DNA of 64,000 nt from Azospirillum sp. TSA2s (GCF_004923315.1 NZ_CP039650.1:2629501-2693500); one strand, 5' to 3'; positions 55,087-64,000 are shown, counted from the stretch's first letter. Numbers and translations: made by a program. The notes: generated by a model not told the origin, from the letters alone.

Positions 55087-55626
55087 TTAGGAATGGCTGT
55101 GCATCTTCTCGCCCGGCTCGTTCCGATGGCCGGTGAGAAAGGCGATGCGCTTGATCAGTTCGGAGACGCCCTGCGCGGTGAGCAGGAAGAAGCCGACCGG
55201 GACCAGAAGCTTCACGGGCCAGCGGATCAGGCCGCCGGCATCGCTCGACATCTCATTGGTCACGAAGCTGTCCATGAACATGGGCCAAGACAGCACCATG
55301 ATCAGGAACGTCATCGGGAACATGAAGAAGATGATGCCGAAGACGTCGACCCAGGCCTGCACCCGCTTGGAAAAGCGGCCCAGCACGATGTCGATGCGGA
55401 TGTGTTCGTTGCGCAGGAAGGTATAGCCGGCGCACAGCAGGAACACGCCCGAGAACAGATACCATTGCAGTTCCAGCCACGCATTGGAACTGGTGTTCAG
55501 CCCGTAGCGGACCACTGCGTTGACGGCGCTGACGACGACGGCGACCAGCACGAGCCAGTAGGCGAGCTTGCCGATGCCTTCGTTCATGGCATCGATCAGC
55601 CCACTTAGTCTGAGCAGACCTCTCAA
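55087..55626 (-). CDS. dctQ: TRAP transporter small permease (DctQ)
   Basis: A 179-residue four-helix protein (LAYWLVLVAVVVSAVNAVVRY and later helices), the partner of DctM. TTG at 55626 is chosen as start because GGGAGG lies about nine bases upstream and the N terminus RGLLRLSGLIDAMNEGIGKL matches family members; an ATG at 55587 is later. Without an adjacent dctP the binding protein must come from elsewhere or lie beyond the window. Confidence 0.88.
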   Translation of the reverse strand: MRGLLRLSGLIDAMNEGIGKLAYWLVLVAVVVSAVNAVVRYGLNTSSNAWLELQWYLFSGVFLLCAGYTFLRNEHIRIDIVLGRFSKRVQAWVDVFGIIFFMFPMTFLIMVLSWPMFMDSFVTNEMSSDAGGLIRWPVKLLVPVGFFLLTAQGVSELIKRIAFLTGHRNEPGEKMHSHS

Positions 55627-56093
55627 AGGAGAAACCTCCCTGTTGCGGGGGCGCGGCTTGGGCCGTCCCCTTTTGCTTTTGTTGCAGCCGCGCACGCGCG
55701 ACAGGTCGCAACCCTCTCTCGATTGGAGGGTATACCAAAAGATAGGATTGGACGGGACTATCCTTTTCCCGCCCTCCAGCGGCAAGGGCTACGTTGGAGC
55801 TACGTAGAATCCCGTAGATGGAAACTGCGGAATGCGTCGCAATCCGCAGCGCCTGCGTCAACTTGCCACACCGCAGATCCAGCCGCATGGGTCGCCGGTC
55901 GATCATGAAACTGATCATCGCCGGCAAAGCCCTTGCTTTTCCTGCAACTCCACATACCGGAGGCCGATGGCGCACTCCTTGCTTAGACGGTCGGATGCCC
56001 TATCGAAGACGCCCATAGAGGCGTGGCGACATGGTGTCGGCCGGCTTTAGGGCCTTTTCAATCAGCACCGTTGCATTTTGCAGGAGATGGGGA
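55627..56093. other. 467-base gap between dctQ and the interrupted chemoreceptor
   Basis: No gene is recognised. The dctQ promoter side includes a GGTATACC palindrome (55729-55736). The chemoreceptor promoter side ends with GCAGGAGATGGGGA before the ATG at 56094. Reading frames here are short and unlike known families. Confidence 0.5.
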
Positions 56094-56757
56094 ATGACGT
56101 GGCTATCGAACATGACGGTTCGAATGAAGTCGATCGCTTCCTTTACAGCAGTAATAATCATATTTATTGCGTTTGGAGGCTTCTCCATCCTGCAGATGTT
56201 GTCGATGAACGATAAGTCTCTCGAAATCAGGAACAATTGGCTTCCGTCCGTCGCTGCGGTCGCCAATCTTTACACGCTGTTCGATTACTACCGCATCAAT
56301 GAAGGTGCGCACATCATCTCAACCTCGGATGAGGGCATGCGCGTCGAAGAAAAAACCCTGGAGGAGATTCTTAAATCTTTCGAAAAGGCCGATAAGACCT
56401 ATGCGGCCATGCTGACGCCAGGATTCGAGACAGAAACCTATCAGGCGTTCAAGTCAGCGTGGGGCGATTATCTGAAAACCAGCAAGACCGTTCTGCTTCC
56501 ACTCTCGCGCCAGAACCAGACCGAAGAAGCCGGCTCCGTCTTCCGTGGACAAGCAAGAGATCAGTATAGGACGGCAAAAGGCCTTTTGCAGAAGCTGATC
56601 GACTTCAATACGCGCGAGGGCGCAAAGGCGGCTGACCAAGGCCAGGACCTGTATGAAAACGGCAAAATCCTCATCATGGTTTCTTCCGGCTTGGTTGCCG
56701 TGATCTGCATCGGCGTCGCTGTTTCCATGCTGTCCACCGTGGTTCGGCCGATCCAGA
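56094..56757 (+). pseudogene. methyl-accepting chemotaxis receptor, 5' part, interrupted by IS66
   Basis: The N-terminal part of a chemoreceptor: a membrane helix (SIASFTAVIIIFIAFGGFSIL), a 4HB-MCP-type periplasmic domain (residues 35-190), a second helix (ILIMVSSGLVAVICIGVAVSML) and the start of HAMP (VVRPIQ). Translation now runs a few codons into the IS and stops at 56789. Joining this part to the 3' part after removal of the IS and one 8-base duplicate restores one frame of 563 codons. Confidence 0.93.
56750..56757. repeat. left target-site duplication of the IS66 element
   Basis: GATCCAGA, repeated exactly at 58270-58277. Eight-base duplications are the rule for IS66 elements. Confidence 0.9.
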
Positions 56758-58269
56758 GTATTTGCTCACCTGGCTGGCTGAGCGCGTGACGCCGGCTCGA
56801 GCCGGCTCGGGGTTGCGCGCATTGGGGGTGGGGTGACGATCCGGTGTTGCGTCGTGGGGGGCTGACGTGAGTCAAAGGCGGGATGACAGTTCCGCCGCGT
56901 TATCGCCTGAGCGACGCCGAGAAGGACGCCCTGCTAATCGAGCAGGCGGCGCTGATCGAGCGCATGGCCGCACGGATTGCCGAACTGGAAGCCTTGGTCG
57001 GCAAGCCGAAGAAGACCTCGGCGAACTCGCACATCCCGCCGTCCCAGGATGGCCCCGGGGGCAAGACCGGCAAGGCGAAGCGGGGGCGCAAACCGCGGCC
57101 GTCCCGTCCCGGTGTCGCGCGGCCGCTCACGCCCGACCCTGATCGCACCGAGCGCCGTCTCGCCGAGGAATGCCCGCATTGCCAAACGGCGCTGTTGGCA
57201 GCGGGACAGCGCTGCCGGCATCGCTACGACCACATTGACCTGCCCGAAGTCCGCCCGGTGGTGACGCGGGTGGAGCTGTTCGGCGGCCGCTGCGGTTCGT
57301 GTGGACGGCGCTATCGGGCTGAACCGCCCGCCGCCATGCCGCCGGGAACGCCCTTCGGCCCAGGGATCCGCTCGCTGCTGGCCTACCTGCATCACAGCCA
57401 TCATGTCGGCTTCGAGCGGCTGTCGCGCCTGCTGAAGGAGGTGTTTGGGCTGAGCATCTCCGAAGGCGCCATCGCCAATGCCTTCCGCCGCATGGGGTCG
57501 GCGTTCGATACTGCCTGCGCGGCGATCAAGACCAAGCTCCTGACCGCTCCCGTCATCGCCTCGGACGAAACCACAACCCGGGTTGACGGCGTGACCCACT
57601 GGCAGTGGGTGTTCCAGTCCGATGAGGCTGTGCTGCACACCATTGCCCCCAGCCGGGGACGGGCGGTCGCCGCCGACATTCTGGGGGATCATCGACCCGA
57701 GGTGTGGGTCTCTGACCGCTACGCCGGCCAGCAGGAGCTGGGGCAAGTTCATCAGGTCTGCCTGGCCCATGTCTTACGCGACGTTCAGTACGCCATCGAC
57801 TGCGGCGACAGCGTGGTGGCGCCGAAACTCCGGGATCATCTGCGCTGGGCCATCCGTGTCGGCAAGCGAAGACCGGAGTTGAAGGACAGCACGCTCGCCG
57901 CTTACGCCGCCAAGGCCGAGCGCCGCCTCGATGCGCTGCTCGGTGTCCCCGCTGCCCATCCGGCTGGCCGCGAACTGCAGCGCCAGATCAAGGCGTGGCG
58001 CGGCAAGTTCTTTGTCTTTCTCAGCGACCGCCGCGTGCCACCGACCAACAACGTCAGTGAGCAGGAAATCCGCCCGTCCGTGATCTTCCGCAAGGTGACG
58101 AACGGCTTCCGCTCCGACTGGGGGCCGGGCATCCACGCAGGCTATCGTTCCGTCACCGGAACCGCGCGCCGCCAAGGCCAGTCCGCCTGGACCGCCATCC
58201 GCAACCTCATCGACGGCACCTTCGTCGTCGCTTAAAGGCTCAGCTGCCGCCAGCCAGGTGAGCAAACAC
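56758..58269. mobile_element. IS66-family insertion sequence (1512 bp)
   Basis: The element has 21-bp terminal inverted repeats (56758-56778 and 58249-58269, beginning GTATTTGCTCACC and GTGTTTGCTCACC, one mismatch) and carries one transposase gene. The absence of the tnpA and tnpB accessory genes places it in the ISBst12-type subgroup. Both ends and an 8-base target duplication are intact, so the insertion looks recent and potentially active. Confidence 0.93.
56883..58235 (+). CDS. IS66-family transposase
   Basis: A 450-residue DDE transposase. An N-terminal leucine-rich segment (LSDAEKDALLIEQAALIERM) precedes the zinc-binding region (CPHCQTALLAAGQRC, then CGSCGRRY). Catalytic positions are D in VIASDETTTR, D in VWVSDRYAG and E in NNVSEQEIRPSVIF. 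The frame is complete, with AAAGGCGGG ahead of the ATG. It mobilises the surrounding element. Confidence 0.95.
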   Translation: MTVPPRYRLSDAEKDALLIEQAALIERMAARIAELEALVGKPKKTSANSHIPPSQDGPGGKTGKAKRGRKPRPSRPGVARPLTPDPDRTERRLAEECPHCQTALLAAGQRCRHRYDHIDLPEVRPVVTRVELFGGRCGSCGRRYRAEPPAAMPPGTPFGPGIRSLLAYLHHSHHVGFERLSRLLKEVFGLSISEGAIANAFRRMGSAFDTACAAIKTKLLTAPVIASDETTTRVDGVTHWQWVFQSDEAVLHTIAPSRGRAVAADILGDHRPEVWVSDRYAGQQELGQVHQVCLAHVLRDVQYAIDCGDSVVAPKLRDHLRWAIRVGKRRPELKDSTLAAYAAKAERRLDALLGVPAAHPAGRELQRQIKAWRGKFFVFLSDRRVPPTNNVSEQEIRPSVIFRKVTNGFRSDWGPGIHAGYRSVTGTARRQGQSAWTAIRNLIDGTFVVA

Positions 58270-58277
58270 GATCCAGA
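58270..58277. repeat. right target-site duplication of the IS66 element
   Basis: GATCCAGA, matching 56750-56757. Confidence 0.9.
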
Positions 58278-59305
58278 AGCTGACCATGATCATGGGCCGT
58301 CTGGCGAACCGGGAACTTTCGGTCGCCGTCGATGGAACGGAGCGGAAGGACGAGTTGGGCGCCATGGCCAGAGCGGTCCAGATCTTCAAGGACGGTCTGA
58401 TCGAGGCCGACCGGCTCGCCGCCGCCGAGGCGGCCGAACAGCAGACGAAGGCACGGCGTACCGCGGCGATCGAGCGTCTGCTGGCCTCCTTCGAGACGTC
58501 GTCCGGCGCCGCGCTGCGCACCGTGGCGTCGGCCGCGTCGGAATTGGACGCCACCGCGCACGCCATGTCGGCGATGGCGCAGCAGACCAGCAGCCAAGCC
58601 ACCGTCGTGGCGTCGGCCGCCGAACAGACCAGCGCCAACGTCCAAACGGTCGCGACCGCGACCGAGGAAATGGCCAGCTCCATCCGGGAGATCGGCAGCC
58701 AGATCGCCCGCTCGGCCGACATTGCCGGCAAGGCGGTGACGGAGGCGGCGCAGACCAGCGACGCGGTGCGCAGCCTCGCCGATGCAGCCCAGCGGATCGG
58801 TGCCGTGGTGGAACTCATCAACTCCATCGCCAGCCAGACCAACCTGCTGGCCCTGAACGCCACCATCGAAGCGGCGCGGGCGGGAGAGGCCGGCAAAGGA
58901 TTCGCCGTGGTCGCCAGCGAGGTGAAGAGTCTTGCCGGCCAGACCGCCAAGGCGACGGAGGAGATTGCCGGCCAGATCGGCGCCATCCAGCAGACGACCT
59001 ATGGCGTGGTGACGGCGATCACCGGCATCGGCGGCACCATCGGCCGCATCAACGACATCACCACCGGCATCGCCGCCGCGATCGAGGAGCAGAGCGCGGC
59101 AACCAACGAGATTTCCCGCAATGTCCAGCAGGCCGCCGCCGGCACGCAGGAGGTGACGGGCAGCATCGTCCAGGTCAATCAAGCCGCAGGCGAGGCCGGC
59201 AATTCCGCCGGTCAGGTGCTGGGCGCTGCTAGCGAACTGTCCAAACAGGCAGAGTTGATGCGCCGGGATGTCGAGAAGTTCCTGAGCGACATCAAGGCGG
59301 CCTGA
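58278..59305 (+). pseudogene. methyl-accepting chemotaxis receptor, 3' part
   Basis: The cytoplasmic part of the receptor: rest of HAMP (MIMGRLANRELSVAVDGTER), then the MA domain with tip INSIASQTNLLALNATIEAA and end ELSKQAELMRRDVEKFL. Frame arithmetic (1520 bases between halves, i.e. IS plus one duplicate) puts it in the same frame as the 5' part. ATG codons at 58286 and 58292 could allow a soluble fragment, but no ribosome site is obvious. Confidence 0.93.
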
Positions 59306-59358
59306 CGTCGGCGGTCATCGGGGATGGGCGCATCGCCGTTGGTGCGGCGGCGATGCCT

Positions 59359-60123
59359 CTACTCTCCATCCCTGATCGATCCGTCGATGTCCGGAGCGAT
59401 CTTGGCCGGGCGCCAGCCGTCCTCGCCCAGGCATTCCAGCGGATGGAACTTCGCCTTGTAGGCCATCTTTCGGCTGTGGGCGATCCAATAGCCAAGATAG
59501 ACATAGGGCATGCCGGCCAGCCGCGCCCGTTCGATCAGGCCCAGGATCATGAAGGTGCCCAGGCTGCGGCGGTCCTGCGCCGCGTCGTAGAAGCTGTAGA
59601 CCGCCGAATAGCCGTCCGACAGCCGGTCGGTCAGCATGCAGCCGACCAGTTGTCCGCGCTCGTCGCGCGCCTCCAACAGGTTGGTGTCCGCCCTGCCCTC
59701 GTCCACCATGGCGGCGAAATCACCCATCGCCATGCGGGCCATGTCGGAATCGCCATGGCGGGAGTTCTGGTAGAGCGCAAAAAGCCGGTACTGCTCCGAC
59801 GTGGCGTAGGCCGGGCGTTCGGCCAGCGTCACCCCTTCGTTCAGCTTCAGCACCCGGCGCTGCGACCGGGTCGGCACGAACTCCGCAACCGGCACGCGCA
59901 CCGGCACGCAAGCCTGGCAGTTCGGGCAGACCGGGCGATAGACGATGTCGTGGCTGCGGCGGAAGCCGGCGCGCGACAGGGTCGAATTCACCTCGGTCGC
60001 GAAGGGACCGATCAGGCGGGTGAACAGCTTGCGTTCAACACGTCCGGGCAGATAGGGGCAGGGCATCGGCCCAGACCGGAAGAATTGCTGCAATGGACGC
60101 TGCGGCGGCTGGATGACCGACAT
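59359..60123 (-). CDS. bpt: aspartate/glutamate leucyltransferase (R-transferase family)
   Basis: A 254-residue aminoacyl-tRNA-protein transferase of the bacterial Ate1-related type, which adds Leu to Asp/Glu N-termini and marks proteins for ClpS/ClpAP. Motifs include CPYLPGRVERKLF, VYRPVCPNCQACVPVRV, FYDAAQDRRSLGTFMILG and YLGYWIAHSRKMAYKAKFHPLE. The ATG at 60123 is preferred over a longer frame. Expressed alone, convergent with the chemoreceptor. Confidence 0.92.
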   Translation of the reverse strand: MSVIQPPQRPLQQFFRSGPMPCPYLPGRVERKLFTRLIGPFATEVNSTLSRAGFRRSHDIVYRPVCPNCQACVPVRVPVAEFVPTRSQRRVLKLNEGVTLAERPAYATSEQYRLFALYQNSRHGDSDMARMAMGDFAAMVDEGRADTNLLEARDERGQLVGCMLTDRLSDGYSAVYSFYDAAQDRRSLGTFMILGLIERARLAGMPYVYLGYWIAHSRKMAYKAKFHPLECLGEDGWRPAKIAPDIDGSIRDGE

Positions 60124-60192
60124 TCTGACCGACAACCACCACGACAGTGAGGAGGAGGCGGAGGAGCGTGAACCCCTCCGCCGCACCAGAGC

Positions 60193-61170
60193 TTACTGCG
60201 ACTGGCTCTGAACTGCCAGAGGAGGCTGAGCACCGAAGAAGGCTTGCGCGATCTCCGTGGTCACGACGCTCAGTTGCAGCTGTATCCAGTCGAGATATTC
60301 GTGCAGGCCGTCACGCAGCACCGCATCGATCGGACGGGACAGCAGCGCGGCCAGCAGCTCGTCCACCCGCTCCATCGCCGCCGAGCCGCCGCGCAGGTCG
60401 TAGCGCGAGCGCATCCGCGTCAGCACCCCGTCGATCTGCCGCACGCACATCACGACGGAGCGCGGGAATCCCTCGTTGAACAGCATGAAGCCGGCGACCG
60501 TGGTCGGCGACATGCCGCGGGGATAGACGCGGCGGAAGGCGTGGTAACCGGCGGTGCAGCGCAGGACCGTCGTCCATTGGCTGACGTCCAGCGTGGACCC
60601 GACCTCGGCCGGCGACGGCAGCAGCGTGTGGTACTTGATGTCGAGCAGGCGCGTGGTCTGGTCCGCCCGCTCGATATACTTGCCCATCTGGTAGAAGTAC
60701 CAGCCCTGGTCGCGGTAGAAGGTGCCCTCGGTGATACCGGTGTGGGTCTGGCATTCCTCCTTGATCCAGGTGCAAACCTTGGACAGGTTCTGCGCCGCCA
60801 CGTCCTTGACCGACATCTCCAGCAGCTTGTTGTGGAACACGTTGATCTGCGTCCACATCTCCGTCGAGATCCAGGGGCGCAGCGTCCGCGCATTCTCCCG
60901 CGCCATCCGCAGCATCGACAGCAGCGAATTCTGGTTCTGCCCGTCGAACATGTAATAGTGGATCACCGCCTCCGCCGTCGGGCGGTCGTGGCGGCTGAAG
61001 AAGTCCTTCTCGTCGGCGTTCAGCTGGACGATGGAGAACCAGTTGGTGGCCCCGCGGGTGTCGCGCGCGAAGGTTTCGTGCACGTCCAGGATGCGGGCCA
61101 GATTCTCGGCCCGTTCCATGTAGCGGGCCATCCAGAAAATGCACTCGGCGTAACGGGACAGCAGGTTCAT
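60193..61170 (-). CDS. alpha-E domain protein
   Basis: A 325-residue helical protein of the alpha-E family (starting MNLLSRYAECIFWMARYMER; motifs HYYMFDGQNQNSLL, GKYIERADQTTRLL). It overlaps the ATP-grasp gene by four bases (ATGA). The pair occurs in many bacteria, often with a transglutaminase-like gene, and may take part in peptide-type ligation or a related modification. Function unproven. Confidence 0.9.
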   Translation of the reverse strand: MNLLSRYAECIFWMARYMERAENLARILDVHETFARDTRGATNWFSIVQLNADEKDFFSRHDRPTAEAVIHYYMFDGQNQNSLLSMLRMARENARTLRPWISTEMWTQINVFHNKLLEMSVKDVAAQNLSKVCTWIKEECQTHTGITEGTFYRDQGWYFYQMGKYIERADQTTRLLDIKYHTLLPSPAEVGSTLDVSQWTTVLRCTAGYHAFRRVYPRGMSPTTVAGFMLFNEGFPRSVVMCVRQIDGVLTRMRSRYDLRGGSAAMERVDELLAALLSRPIDAVLRDGLHEYLDWIQLQLSVVTTEIAQAFFGAQPPLAVQSQSQ

Positions 61171-62630
61171 GCCGCACCACCTTCCAGAACCCAGGTGTCC
61201 TTGGAGCCGCCGCCCTGGGACGAATTGACGATCAGCGTGCCCTTCTTCAGCGCAACGCGCGACAGGCCGCCGGGCAGGACCCAGGTGCTCTTGCCGGTGA
61301 TGGCGAAGGGGCGCAGATCGACGTGGCGCGGCTCGATGGCATCGTCGCAGACGGTCGGGCAGACCGACAGGTCGACCACCGGCTGGCTGATGTAGTTGGA
61401 CGGATCGGCCAGCAGCTTGGCCCGGCAATCCTCCAGTTCCGCCTTGCTGGCGCGCGGGCCGATGGTGATGCCGTAGCCGCCGGCCTCGCCCACCGGCTTC
61501 ACCACCAGATCGGCCAGATTGTCGAGCGTGTATTGCAGGGCGTCGGCCTCGCGGCAGATGCGGGTGTCGACGTTGGGGATGATCGGGTCCTGGTCCAGGT
61601 AGTATTTGATCATCCGCGGGACATAGCAGTAGACCGCCTTGTCGTCGGCCACGCCGGTGCCGATCGCGTTGGCCAGCGCCACGTTGCCCTTGCGATAGGC
61701 CTCAAGGATGCCGGGCACGCCCAGCAGGCTGTCGGGGTTGAAGGCCCTGGGATCGAGGAAGGCGTCGTCCAGCCGGCGATAGATCGAATGGACCGGAGCG
61801 AGACCGTTGGTCGTCTTCATGAAGACGCGGTCGTTCTCCACCACCAGATCGCGCCCTTCCACCAGCGGCACGCCCATCTCGCGCGCCAGGAAGATGTGCT
61901 CGAAATAGGCCGAGTTGTAGGTGCCCGGCGACAGCAGCACCACCTGGGGATCGTCGACCGGGGCGATCTCCATCATGGCGTCGAGCAGCTTGTGGCCGTA
62001 ATTGTCCACGGGGCGGATGCCGATGTCCTGCATCAGGTCGGGGAAGACCCGCTGCATCATATGGCGGTTCTCCACGACATAGGAGACGCCGGACGGAACG
62101 CGGCCATTGTCCTCCAGCACGCGGAAGGTGCCATGGCGGTCGCGCACCAGATCAGTGCCCATGATGTGGATGTAGGTGTTGAAGGGAACGTCCAGCCCGA
62201 TCATCTGCGGGCGGAAATTATGGTTCCCCTCGACCAGATCCCGCGGGATCACCCCGTCCTTCAGGATTTTCTGGTCGTGATAGATATCGTGCAGGAACAG
62301 GTTCAGCGCGGAGACCCGCTGCGTGACGCCAGCCTCCAGATGCTTCCATTCCGGTGCGGAGATCACCCGCGGGATGACGTCGAAGGGCAGGATGCGGTCG
62401 ACGGCGTCCTTGTCGGAATAGACGATGAAGGTGATGCCGAGATTGTAAAGTTCCCGCTCCGCATCCTGCGCGCGGCGGCGCAGTTCATCGAAGTCGAGCG
62501 CGGCCAGCCTCTGGCGGATCAGCGCCGTATGTTCGGCCGGCAAATCCATGGCTCCGAACAATTCGTCGAAGTACAGGCCAGGATTGTAGGATGACAAAAG
62601 GTCGGACGGTTTGCTCTCGGGTACGCTCAC
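61167..62630 (-). CDS. circularly permuted ATP-grasp protein (type 2)
   Basis: A 487-residue protein of the circularly permuted ATP-grasp family. Motifs include YNPGLYFDELFGAMD at the N terminus, VLEDNGRVPSGVSYVVENR, VKPVGEAGGYGITIG and IVNSSQGGGSKDTWVL. GTG at 62630 is chosen behind GGGGGAG because the residues upstream are unlike the family. It probably ligates an amine to a carboxylate with ATP, together with the alpha-E partner. The substrate is unknown. Confidence 0.9.
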   Translation of the reverse strand: MSVPESKPSDLLSSYNPGLYFDELFGAMDLPAEHTALIRQRLAALDFDELRRRAQDAERELYNLGITFIVYSDKDAVDRILPFDVIPRVISAPEWKHLEAGVTQRVSALNLFLHDIYHDQKILKDGVIPRDLVEGNHNFRPQMIGLDVPFNTYIHIMGTDLVRDRHGTFRVLEDNGRVPSGVSYVVENRHMMQRVFPDLMQDIGIRPVDNYGHKLLDAMMEIAPVDDPQVVLLSPGTYNSAYFEHIFLAREMGVPLVEGRDLVVENDRVFMKTTNGLAPVHSIYRRLDDAFLDPRAFNPDSLLGVPGILEAYRKGNVALANAIGTGVADDKAVYCYVPRMIKYYLDQDPIIPNVDTRICREADALQYTLDNLADLVVKPVGEAGGYGITIGPRASKAELEDCRAKLLADPSNYISQPVVDLSVCPTVCDDAIEPRHVDLRPFAITGKSTWVLPGGLSRVALKKGTLIVNSSQGGGSKDTWVLEGGAA

Positions 62631-62837
62631 AGACTCCCCCGCGCTTGTATCTGACCGATCATCGCGGGCCGGGCGGCATCGCCCCGGCCATGTCGCATTG
62701 TGCAGGAAGTATGACCCATCGCCGCGCGCTTTGAACAGGGCAAACGCGCGCGCCGTTGTGCGACGCAATGACAAAGCAAGAATTCGGACGCGGGCGATTC
62801 CGGAAATTAGCGCCAAAGTACCGGCGGCATCGAAAAC

Positions 62838-63983
62838 TTATCGTGCTTTGGTGGGAGCGCCGCCGCCGGACTGGCCGCCGGCCGCGGGTGCCGCCTGGGT
62901 CTCGCGCAGCAGGACCATGGTGATGCGGCGGTTGCGCGGGTTGTTGGGCTGATCGGCGACCAGCGGGTCGCGGTCGGCCTTGCCGACGACATCCTGGATT
63001 CGCGACGGGTCGATGCCGCCGGCCAGCAGGGCGCGGCGGGTGGCGTTGGCCCGCTCGCTCGACAGATCCCAGTTGTCGCGGCCGGAGCCGGCGGGGAACG
63101 GGGTGGAATCGGTATGACCGCTGATCGACAGCTTGTTGGGCAGTTTCGACAGCGCCTTCGCCACCTGCTGCACAAGCTGGCGGGTCTGCGGATACATCTG
63201 GCCGGAGCCGCCGGGGAACATCGACACGCGATCCTGGTCGACGATCTGGATTCGCAGGCCTTCCGGCGTCTGGTCGATCATCAGATTCTGGGCCAGCGGC
63301 TCCAGTTCCGGCACCGACTGGATGGCCTGACGGATCTCGGTGGCCGCCTGCTGGAACTGGCGGGCTTCCTTGGCCGCGCCCTGCAGGCTGTCCATCGCCT
63401 CCTTCACCCGCTCGCCGAAGTCGGACAGCTTCTCGCCGGGCTTCTGGCCGGGGATGCCCAGCTGCTTGGCCATCTCCTCCATCCGCTTCTGGAACTCGGC
63501 GCGGGTCTCGCTCGGCTTTTGGTCGGCGACATCCGCATCCGCCGCACCGTTGGCGGCGGCATCCTTGCCCGATTTTCCCGGTCCGGTGCCCTGTCCGGGC
63601 CCGACGACCGATTCGGTCGGGTCGTCGGCATCGTCGGTCTGCTGCGACGAATAGCCGGGCGGACCCGACACCGGCACGTCGGCCGACATCGGCGAACTGG
63701 GGGAGATCTGCGCGCCCGGCACCGTGATGGTCTTGCCGCCCAGCATGCCGCCGGAGCCCGACTGTTCGCGGCTGACCGACACGGGGGAGAAATAGTCGGC
63801 GATGCCCTTGCGCTGGTCCGAGGTGGTGACGTTCAACAGCCACAGCAGCAGGAAGAAGGCCATCATCGCGGTCACGAAGTCGGCATAGGCCACCTTCCAC
63901 GCGCCACCATGGTGGCCGCCGTGTCCGCCCTTCTTCTTCTTGATGATGATTGGCCGCTCGTCGCCGCCGGAATTCCCGCTCAT
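62838..63983 (-). CDS. motB: flagellar motor protein MotB
   Basis: A 381-residue stator protein. A Lys-rich N terminus (IIIKKKKGGHGGHHGGAWKV) precedes the single helix with the proton-binding Asp D35 in YADFVTAMMAFFLLLWLL. A long disordered Pro/Gly/Asp-rich linker runs to about residue 185, then an OmpA-like peptidoglycan-binding domain (LSISGHTDSTPF, DLSSERANATRRALL). The linker is longer than usual. The start overlaps the preceding stop (ATGA), which fits a motA-motB pair. Confidence 0.95.
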   Translation of the reverse strand: MSGNSGGDERPIIIKKKKGGHGGHHGGAWKVAYADFVTAMMAFFLLLWLLNVTTSDQRKGIADYFSPVSVSREQSGSGGMLGGKTITVPGAQISPSSPMSADVPVSGPPGYSSQQTDDADDPTESVVGPGQGTGPGKSGKDAAANGAADADVADQKPSETRAEFQKRMEEMAKQLGIPGQKPGEKLSDFGERVKEAMDSLQGAAKEARQFQQAATEIRQAIQSVPELEPLAQNLMIDQTPEGLRIQIVDQDRVSMFPGGSGQMYPQTRQLVQQVAKALSKLPNKLSISGHTDSTPFPAGSGRDNWDLSSERANATRRALLAGGIDPSRIQDVVGKADRDPLVADQPNNPRNRRITMVLLRETQAAPAAGGQSGGGAPTKAR

Positions 63984-64000
63984 GCCCTGGCCGTGGCGAA
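63980..64000 (-). CDS. 3' end of an upstream gene, probably motA (partial)
   Basis: Only the last six codons are inside the window, reading FATARA and the stop TGA, which overlaps the motB ATG by four bases. The identity is inferred only from the usual motA-motB order. Confidence 0.45.
   Translation of the reverse strand, partial: FATARA

Noticed and set aside
55630..55680. Possible fourth small RNA with AACCTCCCTGT plus a hairpin and T-tract (plus strand)
   Set aside because: It shares only part of the 19-mer, has no FNR-type box upstream and overlaps the ribosome site of dctQ on the other strand, which explains the CCTCCC.

Overview
The window is high-GC DNA that reads as the chromosome of a free-living alphaproteobacterium, most likely Azospirillum or a close relative in the Rhodospirillales. 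This is inferred from gene content: MucR, DUF1127 proteins, an RpoH-type sigma factor, a globin-coupled chemoreceptor, Aap-type amino-acid transport, a DctQM TRAP carrier and CtrA-like sites. Genes are dense and on both strands. Apart from one insertion sequence there is no phage, plasmid or CRISPR material, and no tRNA or rRNA was seen.

Layout. 0-9.4 kb: a pteridine-reductase-like SDR, a methyltransferase-like protein, small proteins, a DUF983 membrane protein, a TrpXYZ-type ABC transporter, a CPA2 antiporter and a Fur-boxed iron-uptake pair (cupredoxin plus FTR1 permease). 9.5-13.3 kb: an ArsR/AHSA1 pair, and a DUF1127-GFA-GFA cluster facing a GcvA-like LysR gene across a perfect palindrome. 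13.4-20 kb: pyrB, a dihydroorotase homologue without its metal-binding HxH, plsY, acetoacetyl-CoA synthetase, a HAD protein and TerC. 20.4-24.5 kb: HU, MucR, RpoH and a HemAT-like chemoreceptor. 24.5-33.3 kb: small and unknown proteins, two alpha/beta hydrolases, a lytic transglycosylase, uvrB and a phosphotransferase/DUF6285 pair. 33.4-36.2 kb: a GH17-GT2 glucan-synthase-like fusion. 36.5-41.4 kb: the glycine cleavage operon gcvT-H-PA-PB behind a tandem glycine riboswitch, with palindromic repeats on either side of gcvT. 41.6-52 kb: a lipoprotein, ispH, a DUF6460 protein, a hisC-like aminotransferase, the aapJQMP operon, metC and hisI. 52-56 kb: an RTX protein behind two CtrA-type boxes, a PRC-barrel lipoprotein and the DctQM TRAP permeases. 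56-59.3 kb: a chemoreceptor gene cut by a 1.5-kb IS66-family element. 59.3-64 kb: bpt, an alpha-E/ATP-grasp pair, motB and the last codons of an upstream gene, probably motA.

The most unusual feature is a family of three short predicted RNAs, two in tandem at 43.7-43.9 kb (minus strand) and one at 51.7 kb (plus strand). Each has a near-perfect FNR/FixK-type box centred 41.5-42.5 bases before the same 19-nt C-rich motif (TGTCTCTAACCCTCCCTGT), followed at once by a different rho-independent terminator. None of the boxes is placed to drive a protein gene. They look like oxygen-responsive small regulatory RNAs carrying an anti-Shine-Dalgarno segment.
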